Source: CAZZBK01 sp964652155 (GTDB lineage: Bacteria; Planctomycetota; Planctomycetia; Pirellulales; PNKZ01). Taken from it: 39,340 bases of DNA. The notes below the pieces were generated by a model. The model saw only the letters and a list, made by a program, of their open reading frames with translations, did no database searches and was not told the origin of the DNA. Each line of letters begins with the position of its first letter. The first letter of the stretch is position 1. Of this stretch, positions 14,955-23,986 are shown piece by piece. The stretch lies in contig CAZZBK010000038.1 in assembly GCA_964652155.1 (NCBI GenBank), positions 1-39,340 of the forward strand, in the 5' to 3' direction. The position numbers and the translations under genes are program-made.

Positions 14955-15806
14955 GTGGTCATCCATCCGACCGCCATCGTCGATGCATCCGCCCAATTGG
15001 GTCGCGATGTCGTCGTGGGCCCCTACGTGGTTATCGAAGCCGGCGTCACCGTCGGCGATGACTGTCAAATCGACGCCTTCACGGTCATCAAGACCGGCAC
15101 CACGCTGGGCCAGCATAACCGCGTCAGCGAACACGTCATTCTCGGCGGACTGCCCCAGCACGCCAGTCGGCCCACCGACGTCGGTTCGCTCATCATCGGC
15201 GACAACAACACGATTCGCGAGAACTCGAATCTGCACCGAGCGCTCAAGCCAGGCAAGATCACCCAACTCGGCAATAACTGTTACCTGATGGCCGGCACCC
15301 ACATCGCGCACGACTGTGTGGTGGGCAACAACACCATCTTCGCCAACAACGCCACGCTGGGCGGTTTTGTGACGGTCGAAGAGCGGGCCTATGTGTCGGG
15401 CAACGTCGCCGTGCATCAGTTCTGCAAGATTGGCCGCATCGCCATGCTTGCCGGTCTGGCGCGCGTCGTCAAGGATGTGCCTCCCTACGTGACCATCGAC
15501 GGTCAGAGCGGGTGTGTCGTCGGACTCAACACCGTGGGCCTGCAACGCGCGGGCTATTCGGTCGAACAAATTGCCGAGCTCAAAGCGGCCTACCGTGTCA
15601 TCTATCGCAGCCAGCTCATGTGGAACGAGATCCTCTCGACGCTCGAACGCGACTTCCCGACCGGACCCGCTGCCCATTTCGCGGAGTTCCTGCACCAGGT
15701 GACTCGTGGCATCGTTCTCGAACGCCGAGCTCCTCCGGGGGCCACGCTCAAGTTGCACGAAGAGGTCGATCCCGTCGAGAGCACTGTCCGACGTAACGCA
15801 GCCTAA
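14955..15806 (+). CDS. lpxA: UDP-N-acetylglucosamine acyltransferase LpxA
   Basis: 283 aa. LpxA makes the first step of lipid A synthesis by transferring a 3-hydroxyacyl chain from acyl carrier protein to UDP-GlcNAc in the cytoplasm. Hexapeptide repeats build the left-handed beta-helix over residues 1-190: IHPTAIVDASAQLGRDVVVG, then GVTVGDDCQIDAFTVI and LIIGDNNTIREN. The catalytic His is His119 in GTHIAHDC (His125 in E. coli), with His116 also conserved. The C-terminal helical part has YRVIYRSQLMWNEI. The start is GTG at 14955, with AGAGG eight bases upstream. Length is close to the usual 260-270 aa plus a short tail. With the lptE and bamD-like genes it points to an LPS-containing outer membrane. 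The rest of the lpx pathway is elsewhere. Confidence 0.93.
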   Translation: MVIHPTAIVDASAQLGRDVVVGPYVVIEAGVTVGDDCQIDAFTVIKTGTTLGQHNRVSEHVILGGLPQHASRPTDVGSLIIGDNNTIRENSNLHRALKPGKITQLGNNCYLMAGTHIAHDCVVGNNTIFANNATLGGFVTVEERAYVSGNVAVHQFCKIGRIAMLAGLARVVKDVPPYVTIDGQSGCVVGLNTVGLQRAGYSVEQIAELKAAYRVIYRSQLMWNEILSTLERDFPTGPAAHFAEFLHQVTRGIVLERRAPPGATLKLHEEVDPVESTVRRNAA

Positions 15807-15917
15807 CCAGCCGCGGTCACTGTCTCGCGCCGCTTCACTCGTTGCCGGAGCGGTCGTATAATCGGACTCGCACCAGCGGGCGTTCCTGAATGACTTTTGC
15901 CCAGGAGGCATCCTGTC

Positions 15918-16328
15918 ATGGTTCAAGTCGATATTCGCTATCTCGGCGACTTACGTTGCGAGGCGGCGCACGAACCCTCGGGCATTCATTTGATCACCGA
16001 CGCGCCGAAGGACAACCAAGGGCAAGGGGCCTCGTTCTCGCCCACCGACCTTGTTGCCACCGCACTGGGTTCGTGCATGCTCACGATCATGGGCATTGTC
16101 GCCCGACGCGATCAAATCGACCTCAGCGGCACCACCGTGCAGGTCATCAAGGAGATGGTCGCTCAACCGACGCGGCGCATCGGCCGACTCACCGTCAGCA
16201 TTCATGTGCCACGCGAATTGACGGCCGAACAGCAGAAAAAACTCGAAACGGCCGCCCATACCTGCCCGGTCCACAAGAGCCTGCACCCCGATATCGAAAC
16301 GCCCATTACGTTCCGTTACGGGCCATAA
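15918..16328 (+). CDS. OsmC family protein (peroxiredoxin-like)
   Basis: 136 aa, the standard OsmC/Ohr length. These dimeric proteins reduce organic or inorganic hydroperoxides with two conserved cysteines. Cys53 in ALGSCMLTIMG and Cys116 in HTCPVHKSL are both present in the right contexts. The central helix SPTDLVATAL is typical. HTCPVHKSL puts it in the OsmC/YhfA-like subgroup rather than Ohr, so the physiological substrate is uncertain. The ATG at 15918 has a perfect AGGAGG (15903-15908) nine bases upstream, which decides the start. It lies 111 bases after lpxA and 47 before the glycosyltransferase. Confidence 0.9.
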   Translation: MVQVDIRYLGDLRCEAAHEPSGIHLITDAPKDNQGQGASFSPTDLVATALGSCMLTIMGIVARRDQIDLSGTTVQVIKEMVAQPTRRIGRLTVSIHVPRELTAEQQKKLETAAHTCPVHKSLHPDIETPITFRYGP

Positions 16329-16375
16329 CGGTCGCGGACAGCCTGGGACCGTGGACATCGCTTGTGTGTTGAACC

Positions 16376-18235
16376 ATGCACCCGCTCGATGCCTCATTCG
16401 ATGAAACGGTCGCACTGCACCGCTCGGGGCAAGTCGCCGTCGCGCTCGAACGGTACCGCCAACTCCTGGCTGCCGACCCGAATTACGCCAAGGCGTGGCA
16501 TTTGCTCGGCGTGTGTCACCATCAACAGGGGCAGCATGAACTCGCGCTGCAGTGTATCGCCCGTGCGCTGAGTCTGGTCAACAACAATGCCGTGTACTAC
16601 AGCAATTGCGGGCTGGTGCTGCGCACGCTGGGACGTCAGCTCGACGCCGCAAACGTGCTGCGACGGGCCATCGAACTGGATCCGAACTTTGCCGACGCCC
16701 AGTCGGCGTATGGCAACGCGCTCGTGTCGTTGGCCCAAGCGGACGAGGCGATGCCGCACTTCGCCCGGGCCTTGCAACTCAAGCCGCACTCGCACGACGC
16801 CCTGGCCGGGCTGGCGCTGGCCCACTATGAGTTGGGAGACGCCGAGGCTGCGATCGCAACCTACGAGCGACTCGCGCAGCTGAATCCGACCCCCGGGGTC
16901 AAATTGCTCGCGGCGACTCAACTGCCTCCGGTGTATCAATCGGTCGACGACCTGCTGAAGTGGCGGCAACGCTTGTGCGGTGCGCTCGAAAGGCTCGAAG
17001 CGGAACACGTCCGAGTCGATCTCGGCGAGCAGGCAGCGCAGCCAATCTTTACGCTGGCCCATCAGGGCCGCAACGACCGCGACGTGCAGCGACGATTCGC
17101 CCGGCTCCATCAACCACCGCCGCTCACACTCTCGGGCCAGCGCCCGCTCGCGGCCCGAGGCAAAACTCATGTCGGCTTTTGCAGCGGTTTCTTCCGCGAG
17201 CACACCATCGCCAAGCTCAACAGTGGCCTGATCCGGCTACTCAATCGGGACGAGTTCTTTGTCAGCGTGTACTCGCTGGGGCATCACAACGACGCGCTCG
17301 CCCGCCGCATGGCCGCCTCGGCCGATCAGTATGTGCCGCTGGCCGCCGATGTGAATCAGGCACGCGCGGCGCTCGCACAGGCTGATCTCGACGTGCTCTA
17401 CTATACCGACATCGGCATGGATCATCTGTCGTACACGCTGGCGTGTTCGCGGCTCGCGCCCGTACAGTGCGTGACCTGGGGACATCCGGTGACGACCGGC
17501 ATCGAGACGATCGATTATTTCGTGTCGAGCCGGCTGATCGAGCCTCCCGACGCCCAGGCTCATTACACCGAGCGGCTGGAGCTGCTGGACCCCTTCTCGG
17601 CTTACTTCGAGTTGCCCATGCGCGGCGACCGTCGCTTGTCGCGCGCCGACTTCGGCTTGGACGACAACGCGCACCTGTACCTCTGCCCGCAATCGATTTA
17701 CAAGTTTCATCCGGATTTCGATGCCGTGCTGGCGGGCATCCTCCGCGCAGACCCACGGGCCCAGATTGTCCTCATTCGCTGGATTTACTCGCAGAGCGAC
17801 GACGTGCTGCGCGCTCGCTGGCAGCAGACCATGAGCGACGTCATGCAACGGGTCCAGTTCGTGCGGCGCGTCTCGCGTGACGACTTCTTCAGCCTGCTCG
17901 ACGTGTGCGATATCGTGCTCGACCCGTTGCATTTTGGCGGGGGCAACACAAGCTACGAGGCCTTTGCGCTCGGCGTGCCTGTCGTGACGCTGCCAGGCGA
18001 GTTCATGCGCGGACGACTCACGGCCGGGCTTTATAAGCAAATGCAGTTCGAGCAACTCGTGGTCGATTCGATCGAGCAGTACGTCGAACTCGCGGTGCGA
18101 TTGGCCGAGGATCGTGACTTTCAGCGCGCGAGCCGCGAGCAAATTCTGGCGGCTCGACCACGCATCTTCGACCAGCCCGAAAGCGTGCGGGCGCACGAAG
18201 CGTTTTTCCGCCGCGTGGCTCAACAAGGCGCGTAA
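16376..18235 (+). CDS. TPR-GT41 O-GlcNAc transferase-like (SPINDLY) protein
   Basis: 619 aa, no signal peptide. Residues 1-170 form about five TPRs (e.g. AVALERYRQLLAADPNYAKA, then YYSNCGLVLRTLGRQLDAAN). The C-terminal half is a GT41 catalytic region with HVGFCSGFFREHTIAKLN near residue 265, VQCVTWGHPVTTGIETIDYF near 370 and LDPLHFGGGNTSYEAFALGV near 520. The last matches the nucleotide-sugar binding block of O-GlcNAc transferase. GT41 enzymes transfer GlcNAc or fucose to Ser/Thr or other acceptors of proteins. Donor and target are unknown here. Its 3' end is one base from that of the convergent next gene. No shared transcription with it. Confidence 0.85.
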   Translation: MHPLDASFDETVALHRSGQVAVALERYRQLLAADPNYAKAWHLLGVCHHQQGQHELALQCIARALSLVNNNAVYYSNCGLVLRTLGRQLDAANVLRRAIELDPNFADAQSAYGNALVSLAQADEAMPHFARALQLKPHSHDALAGLALAHYELGDAEAAIATYERLAQLNPTPGVKLLAATQLPPVYQSVDDLLKWRQRLCGALERLEAEHVRVDLGEQAAQPIFTLAHQGRNDRDVQRRFARLHQPPPLTLSGQRPLAARGKTHVGFCSGFFREHTIAKLNSGLIRLLNRDEFFVSVYSLGHHNDALARRMAASADQYVPLAADVNQARAALAQADLDVLYYTDIGMDHLSYTLACSRLAPVQCVTWGHPVTTGIETIDYFVSSRLIEPPDAQAHYTERLELLDPFSAYFELPMRGDRRLSRADFGLDDNAHLYLCPQSIYKFHPDFDAVLAGILRADPRAQIVLIRWIYSQSDDVLRARWQQTMSDVMQRVQFVRRVSRDDFFSLLDVCDIVLDPLHFGGGNTSYEAFALGVPVVTLPGEFMRGRLTAGLYKQMQFEQLVVDSIEQYVELAVRLAEDRDFQRASREQILAARPRIFDQPESVRAHEAFFRRVAQQGA

Positions 18236-18236
18236 C

Positions 18237-18752
18237 TCACGCGCCCTCCCCCACACAACAAGGCACGTCGAATCCAAAAGGCTCGCTGGGGCGCGTGTCG
18301 TACAGCCGCTTGATGTAGTTGCGGTGTAACCACATCGGCGCGTGCGACACATAGCCATAACGGCGCATGACCCGATCCGTGATGCGTGGGTTCGCCACGT
18401 CACACAAGATCGCGTCACAACCCTTGAGTGCGGCGATCTGCTCAAGCGTGTCTATCGCACAGCGAATGCTGCTCAATGTCGTGTCACGTGCCGAAACGAA
18501 GTACGGTACCGCCAGGTAGGCCGGTGCCGAGAGCGGCTGATTGTAGTACAGCCAGCAGCGATCTCCTGTGCTGAATGGATGCTGTAGGCGTCCGGCGAGC
18601 CACGTTTGCCACAGCCAAACACGCTTGGGGAGCGGTCGCAAAACGATCCGCGAGAGTCGACCGTCGAGCACCTCGACCATGCCGTAGCGGCGCTCGCCGA
18701 GCACCGTGGCGGAGGCGTGCAGATTGGTGATGGTTTCAAACCAGCGGCGCAT
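18237..18752 (-). CDS. Uncharacterised protein, possible GNAT-like fold
   Basis: 171 aa starting MRRWFETITNLHASATV. I do not recognise a family with confidence. The segment DAILCDVANPRITDRVMRRY followed by GYVSHAPMWLHRNYIKRLYD resembles the C-terminal part of GNAT acetyltransferases, where 'n..a...y.k.GF' precedes the last strand. This is weak evidence. There is no signal peptide or membrane segment. The ATG at 18752 is preferred over a TTG at 18818. It lies 66 bases after the prepilin peptidase stop (18819) on the same strand, so it may be the last gene of that operon. Confidence 0.55.
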   Translation of the reverse strand: MRRWFETITNLHASATVLGERRYGMVEVLDGRLSRIVLRPLPKRVWLWQTWLAGRLQHPFSTGDRCWLYYNQPLSAPAYLAVPYFVSARDTTLSSIRCAIDTLEQIAALKGCDAILCDVANPRITDRVMRRYGYVSHAPMWLHRNYIKRLYDTRPSEPFGFDVPCCVGEGA

Positions 18753-18818
18753 GACAGAACCTGTGCTTCGATCGTGGGATTGCTCAAGTCTAGCACGCGG
18801 CTTGCTGGCGCGCCGCAA

Positions 18819-20042
18819 CTACCGGGCAAACCATGACTTGACGACTTGCAGCAGCGACAGGCTCAGCACAAGAAAGACGAAGCACAGGCCCAAGACGGTC
18901 GGTACTAACCACGTTTCGATGAACAATCGATGGCCGGAGGCCCAGAGTCGGGGCCACCACACGATCGTCCCCGCCGCGCCGAGGCACAGAAAGGGGCCAA
19001 ACGGTATCACGTCGGCCCGCCGCATCACAAGCTGAAACACGCCGCCGATCAGGCCGCAGAACGCAGCGAGCACCAACACAAAGAGGCACGGCTGCCACCC
19101 GAGGAACGCGCCGATCATCGCCATCAGCGTCACGTCGCCAAAGCCCATCGCCTCGCGCCGCAAGGCAACATAACCGGCCACGCGAATTGACCAGATGATG
19201 CCCCCGCCGACCGCCAGACCCATGAGCGACGACAACAAGGGTTGCCAGCGCGTGGCGAGACCGAAATGCCAGACGGCCGCGATCAGTCCACAACCCACGA
19301 TCGAGAGCGCGAGCAGCGCACGAGTTTGCCAGGCGCGCACGAGTCGCGCGATCCACAACCCGACCGCGCGGCGCCAGCCATGCCGGCCGTACCACGAACG
19401 GGGCAACAGTCCCATGCACCAGACTACGAAACAAGCCATGCCAATGGAAAGACCCAAGGGTTGATCGAGGTCGCTGGGCCAGCGTGAAGGGGAGGCCGCA
19501 TCCAGCGAGAGCAGGTTGATCCCTTGTTCGTTGCGAATCACGTCATCGGTCAAGGCCATGCCGGGAAGCAACACGATCAGCAACAGAGCGCCGAGCGCGC
19601 CAGGCACGGTGAGTTCGTCGGGAATGATCTGATCGTCGAAATCGATCAGGCTCACGGCGATCATCAGCGTGACGAGCAACGTCTGAGCCACGAACTGGCT
19701 CAGTAAGACGCTCGCCACCTGGGGGCCCAGCATGTGCAATGTTGACAGATCGGGCAGCAGCATCGCCCAGGCCGTACTGTTGCCGAGTTCAACGAGCAGC
19801 GGCCGCCACCAACCGCCAGGGGCCTCGACCCTAGGTCGAGCGCGGAGCCAGCCGAAGACGGGCAGTCGATCAAGCCACAAGGCACTGCCGTGGCGACGAT
19901 AGCCGCGCGACCAGGGACTGTCGCAGGTCGGTTGCAATCGAAAGGTGTAGATGGCCCAATTCGCAAGACTCCCCGCGGCGGCTCCCACGACAAGAGCCAC
20001 GAACATGCCAACTTCCTGCGGCACATCGAGCAGCAAGCCCAT
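18819..20042 (-). CDS. Prepilin peptidase (A24 family), enlarged form
   Basis: 407-aa polytopic membrane protein. Type IV prepilin peptidases cleave the leader of prepilins and pseudopilins on the inner face of the membrane. The two catalytic Asp sit in SLIDFDDQIIPDELT (Asp134) and MGFGDVTLMAMIGAFLGW (Asp303). The N-terminal methyltransferase-type region is present, but the usual CxxC zinc pair is missing. Between the Asp motifs lie 169 residues, against about 64 in TcpJ-type enzymes, filled by extra hydrophobic segments. The total is well above the usual 250-290 aa. The ATG overlaps the isomerase stop (TAATG, 20041-20044). There are no pilin genes here. Confidence 0.8.
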   Translation of the reverse strand: MGLLLDVPQEVGMFVALVVGAAAGSLANWAIYTFRLQPTCDSPWSRGYRRHGSALWLDRLPVFGWLRARPRVEAPGGWWRPLLVELGNSTAWAMLLPDLSTLHMLGPQVASVLLSQFVAQTLLVTLMIAVSLIDFDDQIIPDELTVPGALGALLLIVLLPGMALTDDVIRNEQGINLLSLDAASPSRWPSDLDQPLGLSIGMACFVVWCMGLLPRSWYGRHGWRRAVGLWIARLVRAWQTRALLALSIVGCGLIAAVWHFGLATRWQPLLSSLMGLAVGGGIIWSIRVAGYVALRREAMGFGDVTLMAMIGAFLGWQPCLFVLVLAAFCGLIGGVFQLVMRRADVIPFGPFLCLGAAGTIVWWPRLWASGHRLFIETWLVPTVLGLCFVFLVLSLSLLQVVKSWFAR

Positions 20043-20884
20043 TACAGCAATTTGTCCCGTAACTCAGTGAGGACCCGGACGGCATGGCCGATCTCGGCCT
20101 TCTGACGCTCGGGCTCCTGCGGGATCTCGCGCTCGATGGTGAGCGGACCGGTGTAGCCGATCTCATTGAGGGTTTTAAGGTAGTTGTAGAAGCCGACGTC
20201 CCCCTGGCCCAGCGGCACTTCGCAGCCCCACTCTTTGCCCGGGTGTTTGGCCCAGGTGCCGTCTTTGCAGTGGATGCTGCGAACGTACTTGCCCACCTTT
20301 TTCAAGGCGGCGATGGGTTCTCCCGCGCCGTAGAGAATCATGTTGGCGGGATCGAAGTTCACGAACAGGTTGTCGCGTTGGACGTCGCCGATGAATTGCA
20401 GCAGGTCGTCGGCCGTTTCCTGGCCGGTTTCCAGGTGCAGGCTTTGTCCGTTGAGCCGACAGTGATCGCAGACGTCGCGGGTGATGTCGATGACCTCTTT
20501 GTACAGCGGCGACTTGGTATCGTGCGGGACAAAGCCCAGGTGCAAGGCGACCACCGGGCAGCCCAAGAGCTTGGCGAAGTCGGAGATCTCTTTCATCTCG
20601 GCAGTTCGGGCGGCACGGGTCTCGCTTGGCACGAGTCCGACGGTCCGCACCACGGTGGGAATATCGGCGTAGCTCTCGCCATCGAAGCCGCCGAACACGG
20701 CGGTCAACGTGATGCCGAACTCCTTGAGGCGAGCGAGAAACTCGCGGGCCTTCTCGGGGGTGCGGCTCTGCTTGTGCGGCGCGTGCAACTGGATCGTCGG
20801 CACGCCCAATTCCTTGGCCACCTCAAGCTTGACGCCCAAGCCGGCGTCGACACTGGCAAACACTCCAATCGGCCACATGCTCAT
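20042..20884 (-). CDS. Sugar phosphate isomerase/epimerase (AP endonuclease 2 TIM barrel)
   Basis: 280 aa of the xylose-isomerase-like TIM-barrel family. The pattern includes ALHLGFVPHD near residue 140, SLHLETGQETADDLLQFI near 170, LFVNFDPANMILYGAGEPI near 195, SIHCKDGTW near 225 and YTGPLTIEREI near 260. These are the barrel strands carrying metal ligands (His, Glu, Asp, His, Glu). In planctomycetes such genes pair with Gfo/Idh oxidoreductases in sugar and inositol-like catabolism; the substrate is unknown. The ATG at 20884 is preferred (a second is at 20878), since the region upstream is not conserved-looking. It lies 41 bases after the Gfo/Idh gene and is coupled to the peptidase. Confidence 0.82.
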   Translation of the reverse strand: MSMWPIGVFASVDAGLGVKLEVAKELGVPTIQLHAPHKQSRTPEKAREFLARLKEFGITLTAVFGGFDGESYADIPTVVRTVGLVPSETRAARTAEMKEISDFAKLLGCPVVALHLGFVPHDTKSPLYKEVIDITRDVCDHCRLNGQSLHLETGQETADDLLQFIGDVQRDNLFVNFDPANMILYGAGEPIAALKKVGKYVRSIHCKDGTWAKHPGKEWGCEVPLGQGDVGFYNYLKTLNEIGYTGPLTIEREIPQEPERQKAEIGHAVRVLTELRDKLL

Positions 20885-20925
20885 GATCCGTCTCGTTGCG
20901 TGGTGCTGGTCTCGGTGAGGTGGGG

Positions 20926-22617
20926 TTACGTCGTCGCCTTGACCGAGGGAGCAACCCCTTCGGGCGTTTCGTCGCTGTTGATGTCGAACCATTCGGGCTT
21001 AAAGTCGATGCGCCGCTTTTCCTTGATCGCGATGTTCGTCGTCAGGGCGATGATCGCGTCGGCCATGGCCACCTCGGGATGGCACTTGGGGCGGTACTTG
21101 TTCTCTTTGTCGTCGAGGTTCTCGGGCTTGAAGTTGCGAATGCAGTAGGCCCAGTGCTCGATCTCTTCGGTGTAACCGCGGCTGATGGGGCCCGCGTCGA
21201 TGGCCGCCTTAGCCAAGGCCGCCGCGCCACCGCCACTGGCGGTCGTATCGAGCGTTGTGCCCCCCTTCTCATCTTTTTTGACCGACACGCTGGTCGACGC
21301 CGACGACGAGGCGTAAAGCATCACTTCTTGCTCACGCTCGAGGATCAGCGTCCCCTTGGTTCCCATGACCACTTCGCCGTAGTCGCCAAAGCCGTTGCCG
21401 TTGATCGATGAGTACGACACGACAATTTTCTTGTTCGCGGCGTCGGGGTCTTCCGGGTTGTATTCAGGACTGGGGTACTCGTACACGCAGTGCACGTGAT
21501 CGTCGACGTCGCGGTCGTGCGGGAACAGCGAGCGTACGCCGATGGCTGACACCGTCAGCGGCAGGGCTTTCTTGCCGTCCTTGCGCTGGGCCGTGCAGAA
21601 GATGCCCGAGGCGTCGAGTTGGTGGCTGCCGAGTTCGGCCATCAGGCCGCCGCCGGTGCGGTTGAACAATCTCCAGCGGATGAGTTCTTCGAGCGGCGAG
21701 ACATCGCCACCGGGAAGCTTGTACTCCTGGTAGCCGTACTTTACGGCCTCCACGATGCGGTCTTCGATCTGCTTTTCGATCTGCTCCTTGCGGCGCATCA
21801 GATCGGCCTTGCCCGGGGTCTTGTCGAGTTCTTTGTTGAGCGACGCGATCTGCTTGGCGAGCGCTTCGTCGCCGGGGAGTGGTTGCTTCCAACTGTCGCG
21901 GCCGGGCAAATTGCCACGGTGCCACTGGGCGCGAATGTGATGCACGTCGCCAATCAACCCGCGGCGGATCGTGTCGACCGCGTTATCGTACAGAATGCTG
22001 TAGTGGCGCTGGTGACCGGTGGCCAGCAAGAGCTTTTGCTGCGCCGCGACGCGCGACATCTCTTTGCACTGATGCACGCTGTGGGCCATGAGCTTTTCGG
22101 TGAGCACATGCTTGCCGGCCTTCATGGCCTCGATCGCCGCGATGTCGTGCAGGTGCAGCGGCAGGGCGATGATGACCGCCTCCAAGCCAGAGTGCTTGAG
22201 CATCTCCTTGTAGTCGGAGTAGACCTTGACGTGCTTGCGGGCCTCGTCTTCGCTTTTCCAGCCGCGCTTTTTGAGCAAGCCCGGGCGGGCCGCGGTGGCG
22301 TTGGGACTCGACCAGTCGCCGTGAAAGGCGCGCCAGACGTTGTAGGGGCGAATGTCGCAAATGGCAACAATGTCGACATAGTCGGGCGTGTGCGCGCCGA
22401 TGAGCACCGAACCTTCGTCGCCGGTGCCAATCACACCCACGCGGACCGGGTCTCCGGCGAACTTTTCATAGCCAAAGTACATCGCTCCCAGGCCCGTGCC
22501 CGAGACGGCGCCAGCGGCCAGGGTCTTCTTCAAGAACGCGCGGCGCGTGTATTCGCTGCCGACGACATTGTAGAAGTTATCTTTTCCGATCTGACGTTCT
22601 TCAGGGGACAGGTTCAT
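20926..22617 (-). CDS. Gfo/Idh/MocA family oxidoreductase, Tat-exported
   Basis: 563 aa. Residues 25-30 are RRAFLK followed by a Gly/Ala stretch, a twin-arginine (Tat) signal. The NAD(P)-binding Rossmann motif VGVIGTGDEGS follows at about residues 60-70. Next come VAICDIRPYN and GKHVLTEKLMAH, where EKL replaces the usual EKP. The second domain continues with GGGLMAELGSHQLDASGIF, where Gly-His is typical. The enzyme is longer than the usual 350-450 aa. An extra Lys/Glu-rich helical insert sits in the middle (LNKELDKTPGKADLMRRKEQ and following). The ATG at 22617 overlaps the DoxX stop by four bases. The likely role is oxidation of a sugar or sugar derivative in the periplasm; not determinable further. 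Confidence 0.85.
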   Translation of the reverse strand: MNLSPEERQIGKDNFYNVVGSEYTRRAFLKKTLAAGAVSGTGLGAMYFGYEKFAGDPVRVGVIGTGDEGSVLIGAHTPDYVDIVAICDIRPYNVWRAFHGDWSSPNATAARPGLLKKRGWKSEDEARKHVKVYSDYKEMLKHSGLEAVIIALPLHLHDIAAIEAMKAGKHVLTEKLMAHSVHQCKEMSRVAAQQKLLLATGHQRHYSILYDNAVDTIRRGLIGDVHHIRAQWHRGNLPGRDSWKQPLPGDEALAKQIASLNKELDKTPGKADLMRRKEQIEKQIEDRIVEAVKYGYQEYKLPGGDVSPLEELIRWRLFNRTGGGLMAELGSHQLDASGIFCTAQRKDGKKALPLTVSAIGVRSLFPHDRDVDDHVHCVYEYPSPEYNPEDPDAANKKIVVSYSSINGNGFGDYGEVVMGTKGTLILEREQEVMLYASSSASTSVSVKKDEKGGTTLDTTASGGGAAALAKAAIDAGPISRGYTEEIEHWAYCIRNFKPENLDDKENKYRPKCHPEVAMADAIIALTTNIAIKEKRRIDFKPEWFDINSDETPEGVAPSVKATT

Positions 22618-23552
22618 GGCAAGTCCTTCGGCAAATCGCGCCGAAACAAAACGTGATGAATCAAGGCGTCGAGTCCGCCCCAACGACCCACGCGTGTCGT
22701 TGCCAGGACGAACAAGGCCATCATTTCAATAAACTCTTTATTCACGATCATGGAGCGCCCAGCCGACGGGTGCGGTGGCGGATACAGGCCGGGCAGGTCC
22801 GGCTGAGCCGCGACAATCTGCGCCAAGAACAGCACCCCACCCAAGGCCGCCAAACGGGTAAATAGACCGAGCATCAAGCAGACGCCGATCGCCACGTTGC
22901 TGTACATGACCAAGCGGTCGGTCGACAGTTTCTCGCTCCAGGTTTGCGGAATGGCGAGACCTTTGGACTTGCGCTGTTCGGTGGTCAGAACAGCGACCAA
23001 ATCGCTGTGATAGCGATTGGCCAAGCCATCGAGCGCGGTGAGCCAGCCCTTGACCTTGCCGCGCAGACGCTGCTGCTCGTCCCAATTGCGTTTGCGCTGA
23101 TAGGGGGTGTCGGGGGCCTGCTTGTTTTTGTCCAAGCGGCCCAACTCATGAAAGTATTCCTGCAACTCGCTGTCGTGCTCGACAAAATACTCGACCACGC
23201 GATCCTTGGCGGCCTTGCTCGCCTCGTGCGCCTGGGTCGTTTGCGCTTCGCTGAGACCAAAATACTGGGCGAACTTGTCCTGATATGTGTCAATCGCCAG
23301 GTGGGCGCGGGTCACGCCTTTCCTCAGCGACTCACTCTTCGACTCGTCGACGGGCGCGGGATCGAGCCGCTCGCGGCCGTCGATGTCCGGTATCAGGGCG
23401 TAAAAATGATCGGCAAATGGCCCCTTCGATTGGGCCAAAAAACCGGCCGACGTGAAGTCGCTCTGCGAGAGCTTGTCGATGCCGGCATATAAGAAATGCC
23501 AACCGACACTCAGCCGAAGCAGCACCAAGGCCACTTTGGTTAACCAATTCAT
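22614..23552 (-). CDS. DoxX-like membrane protein with large hydrophilic insert
   Basis: 312 aa. The N-terminal segment ALVLLRLSVGWHFLYAGIDKL matches the DoxX first helix. Two further hydrophobic stretches follow near the C-terminus (YSNVAIGVCLMLGLFTRLAA and VLFLAQIVAA, then IEMMALFVLATTRVGRW), as in DoxX/TQO-small-subunit-like proteins. Between them lies about 170 residues of charged, helical sequence. DoxX-family proteins are small membrane subunits linked to quinone redox or sulfur chemistry; a role with the coupled oxidoreductase is inferred. The ATG at 23552 is chosen because it starts the first helix. Its stop overlaps the Gfo/Idh start. Confidence 0.72.
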   Translation of the reverse strand: MNWLTKVALVLLRLSVGWHFLYAGIDKLSQSDFTSAGFLAQSKGPFADHFYALIPDIDGRERLDPAPVDESKSESLRKGVTRAHLAIDTYQDKFAQYFGLSEAQTTQAHEASKAAKDRVVEYFVEHDSELQEYFHELGRLDKNKQAPDTPYQRKRNWDEQQRLRGKVKGWLTALDGLANRYHSDLVAVLTTEQRKSKGLAIPQTWSEKLSTDRLVMYSNVAIGVCLMLGLFTRLAALGGVLFLAQIVAAQPDLPGLYPPPHPSAGRSMIVNKEFIEMMALFVLATTRVGRWGGLDALIHHVLFRRDLPKDLP

Positions 23553-23986
23553 ATCGCTGTGCGGACCGATCAGGGGAACCTCCTGGCTTGCTCGCATGCC
23601 GCGCGCGGCACGGGCACTGCACTACGAAACGAACGTGGGGGCCTTCCCAGCGAAGGAAAGAGCCCGGGGCGTTCGTGATTTCGATGCGGCGGCGCGGCCC
23701 TCAACCGACGATTGGGCCACGACTTCAGTCGAGGGACGATTCTAATCGAGAAGCCGACCGTTGACCACTGTCCGGTGGGCAAAAATCACAGGCGGATCGC
23801 AAAGTGACTTGAGTAGCCCCGACAACAAGTGGTCACGGCCACCCGACTTGTGGCTGGGCTGTCCTTCAGGGCGAAAAATCAGCGCCCTGACAGCGACGGC
23901 GATCGCCGGGCGGCATTCGATTTGGCCGACCGATCGGCGTGCGTTAAGGTGGTGAAATCCAATCCACTTTTTACGGAGCGCGCCCC
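23553..23986. other. Divergent intergenic region, no gene seen
   Basis: 434 bases between the DoxX-like gene (minus) and the glycosidase-like gene (plus). It holds an 8-bp hairpin, TCAGGGCG at 23866-23873 with CGCCCTGA at 23883-23890, with no T-tract. Two open frames cross it, but neither has recognisable protein features. Confidence 0.45.
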
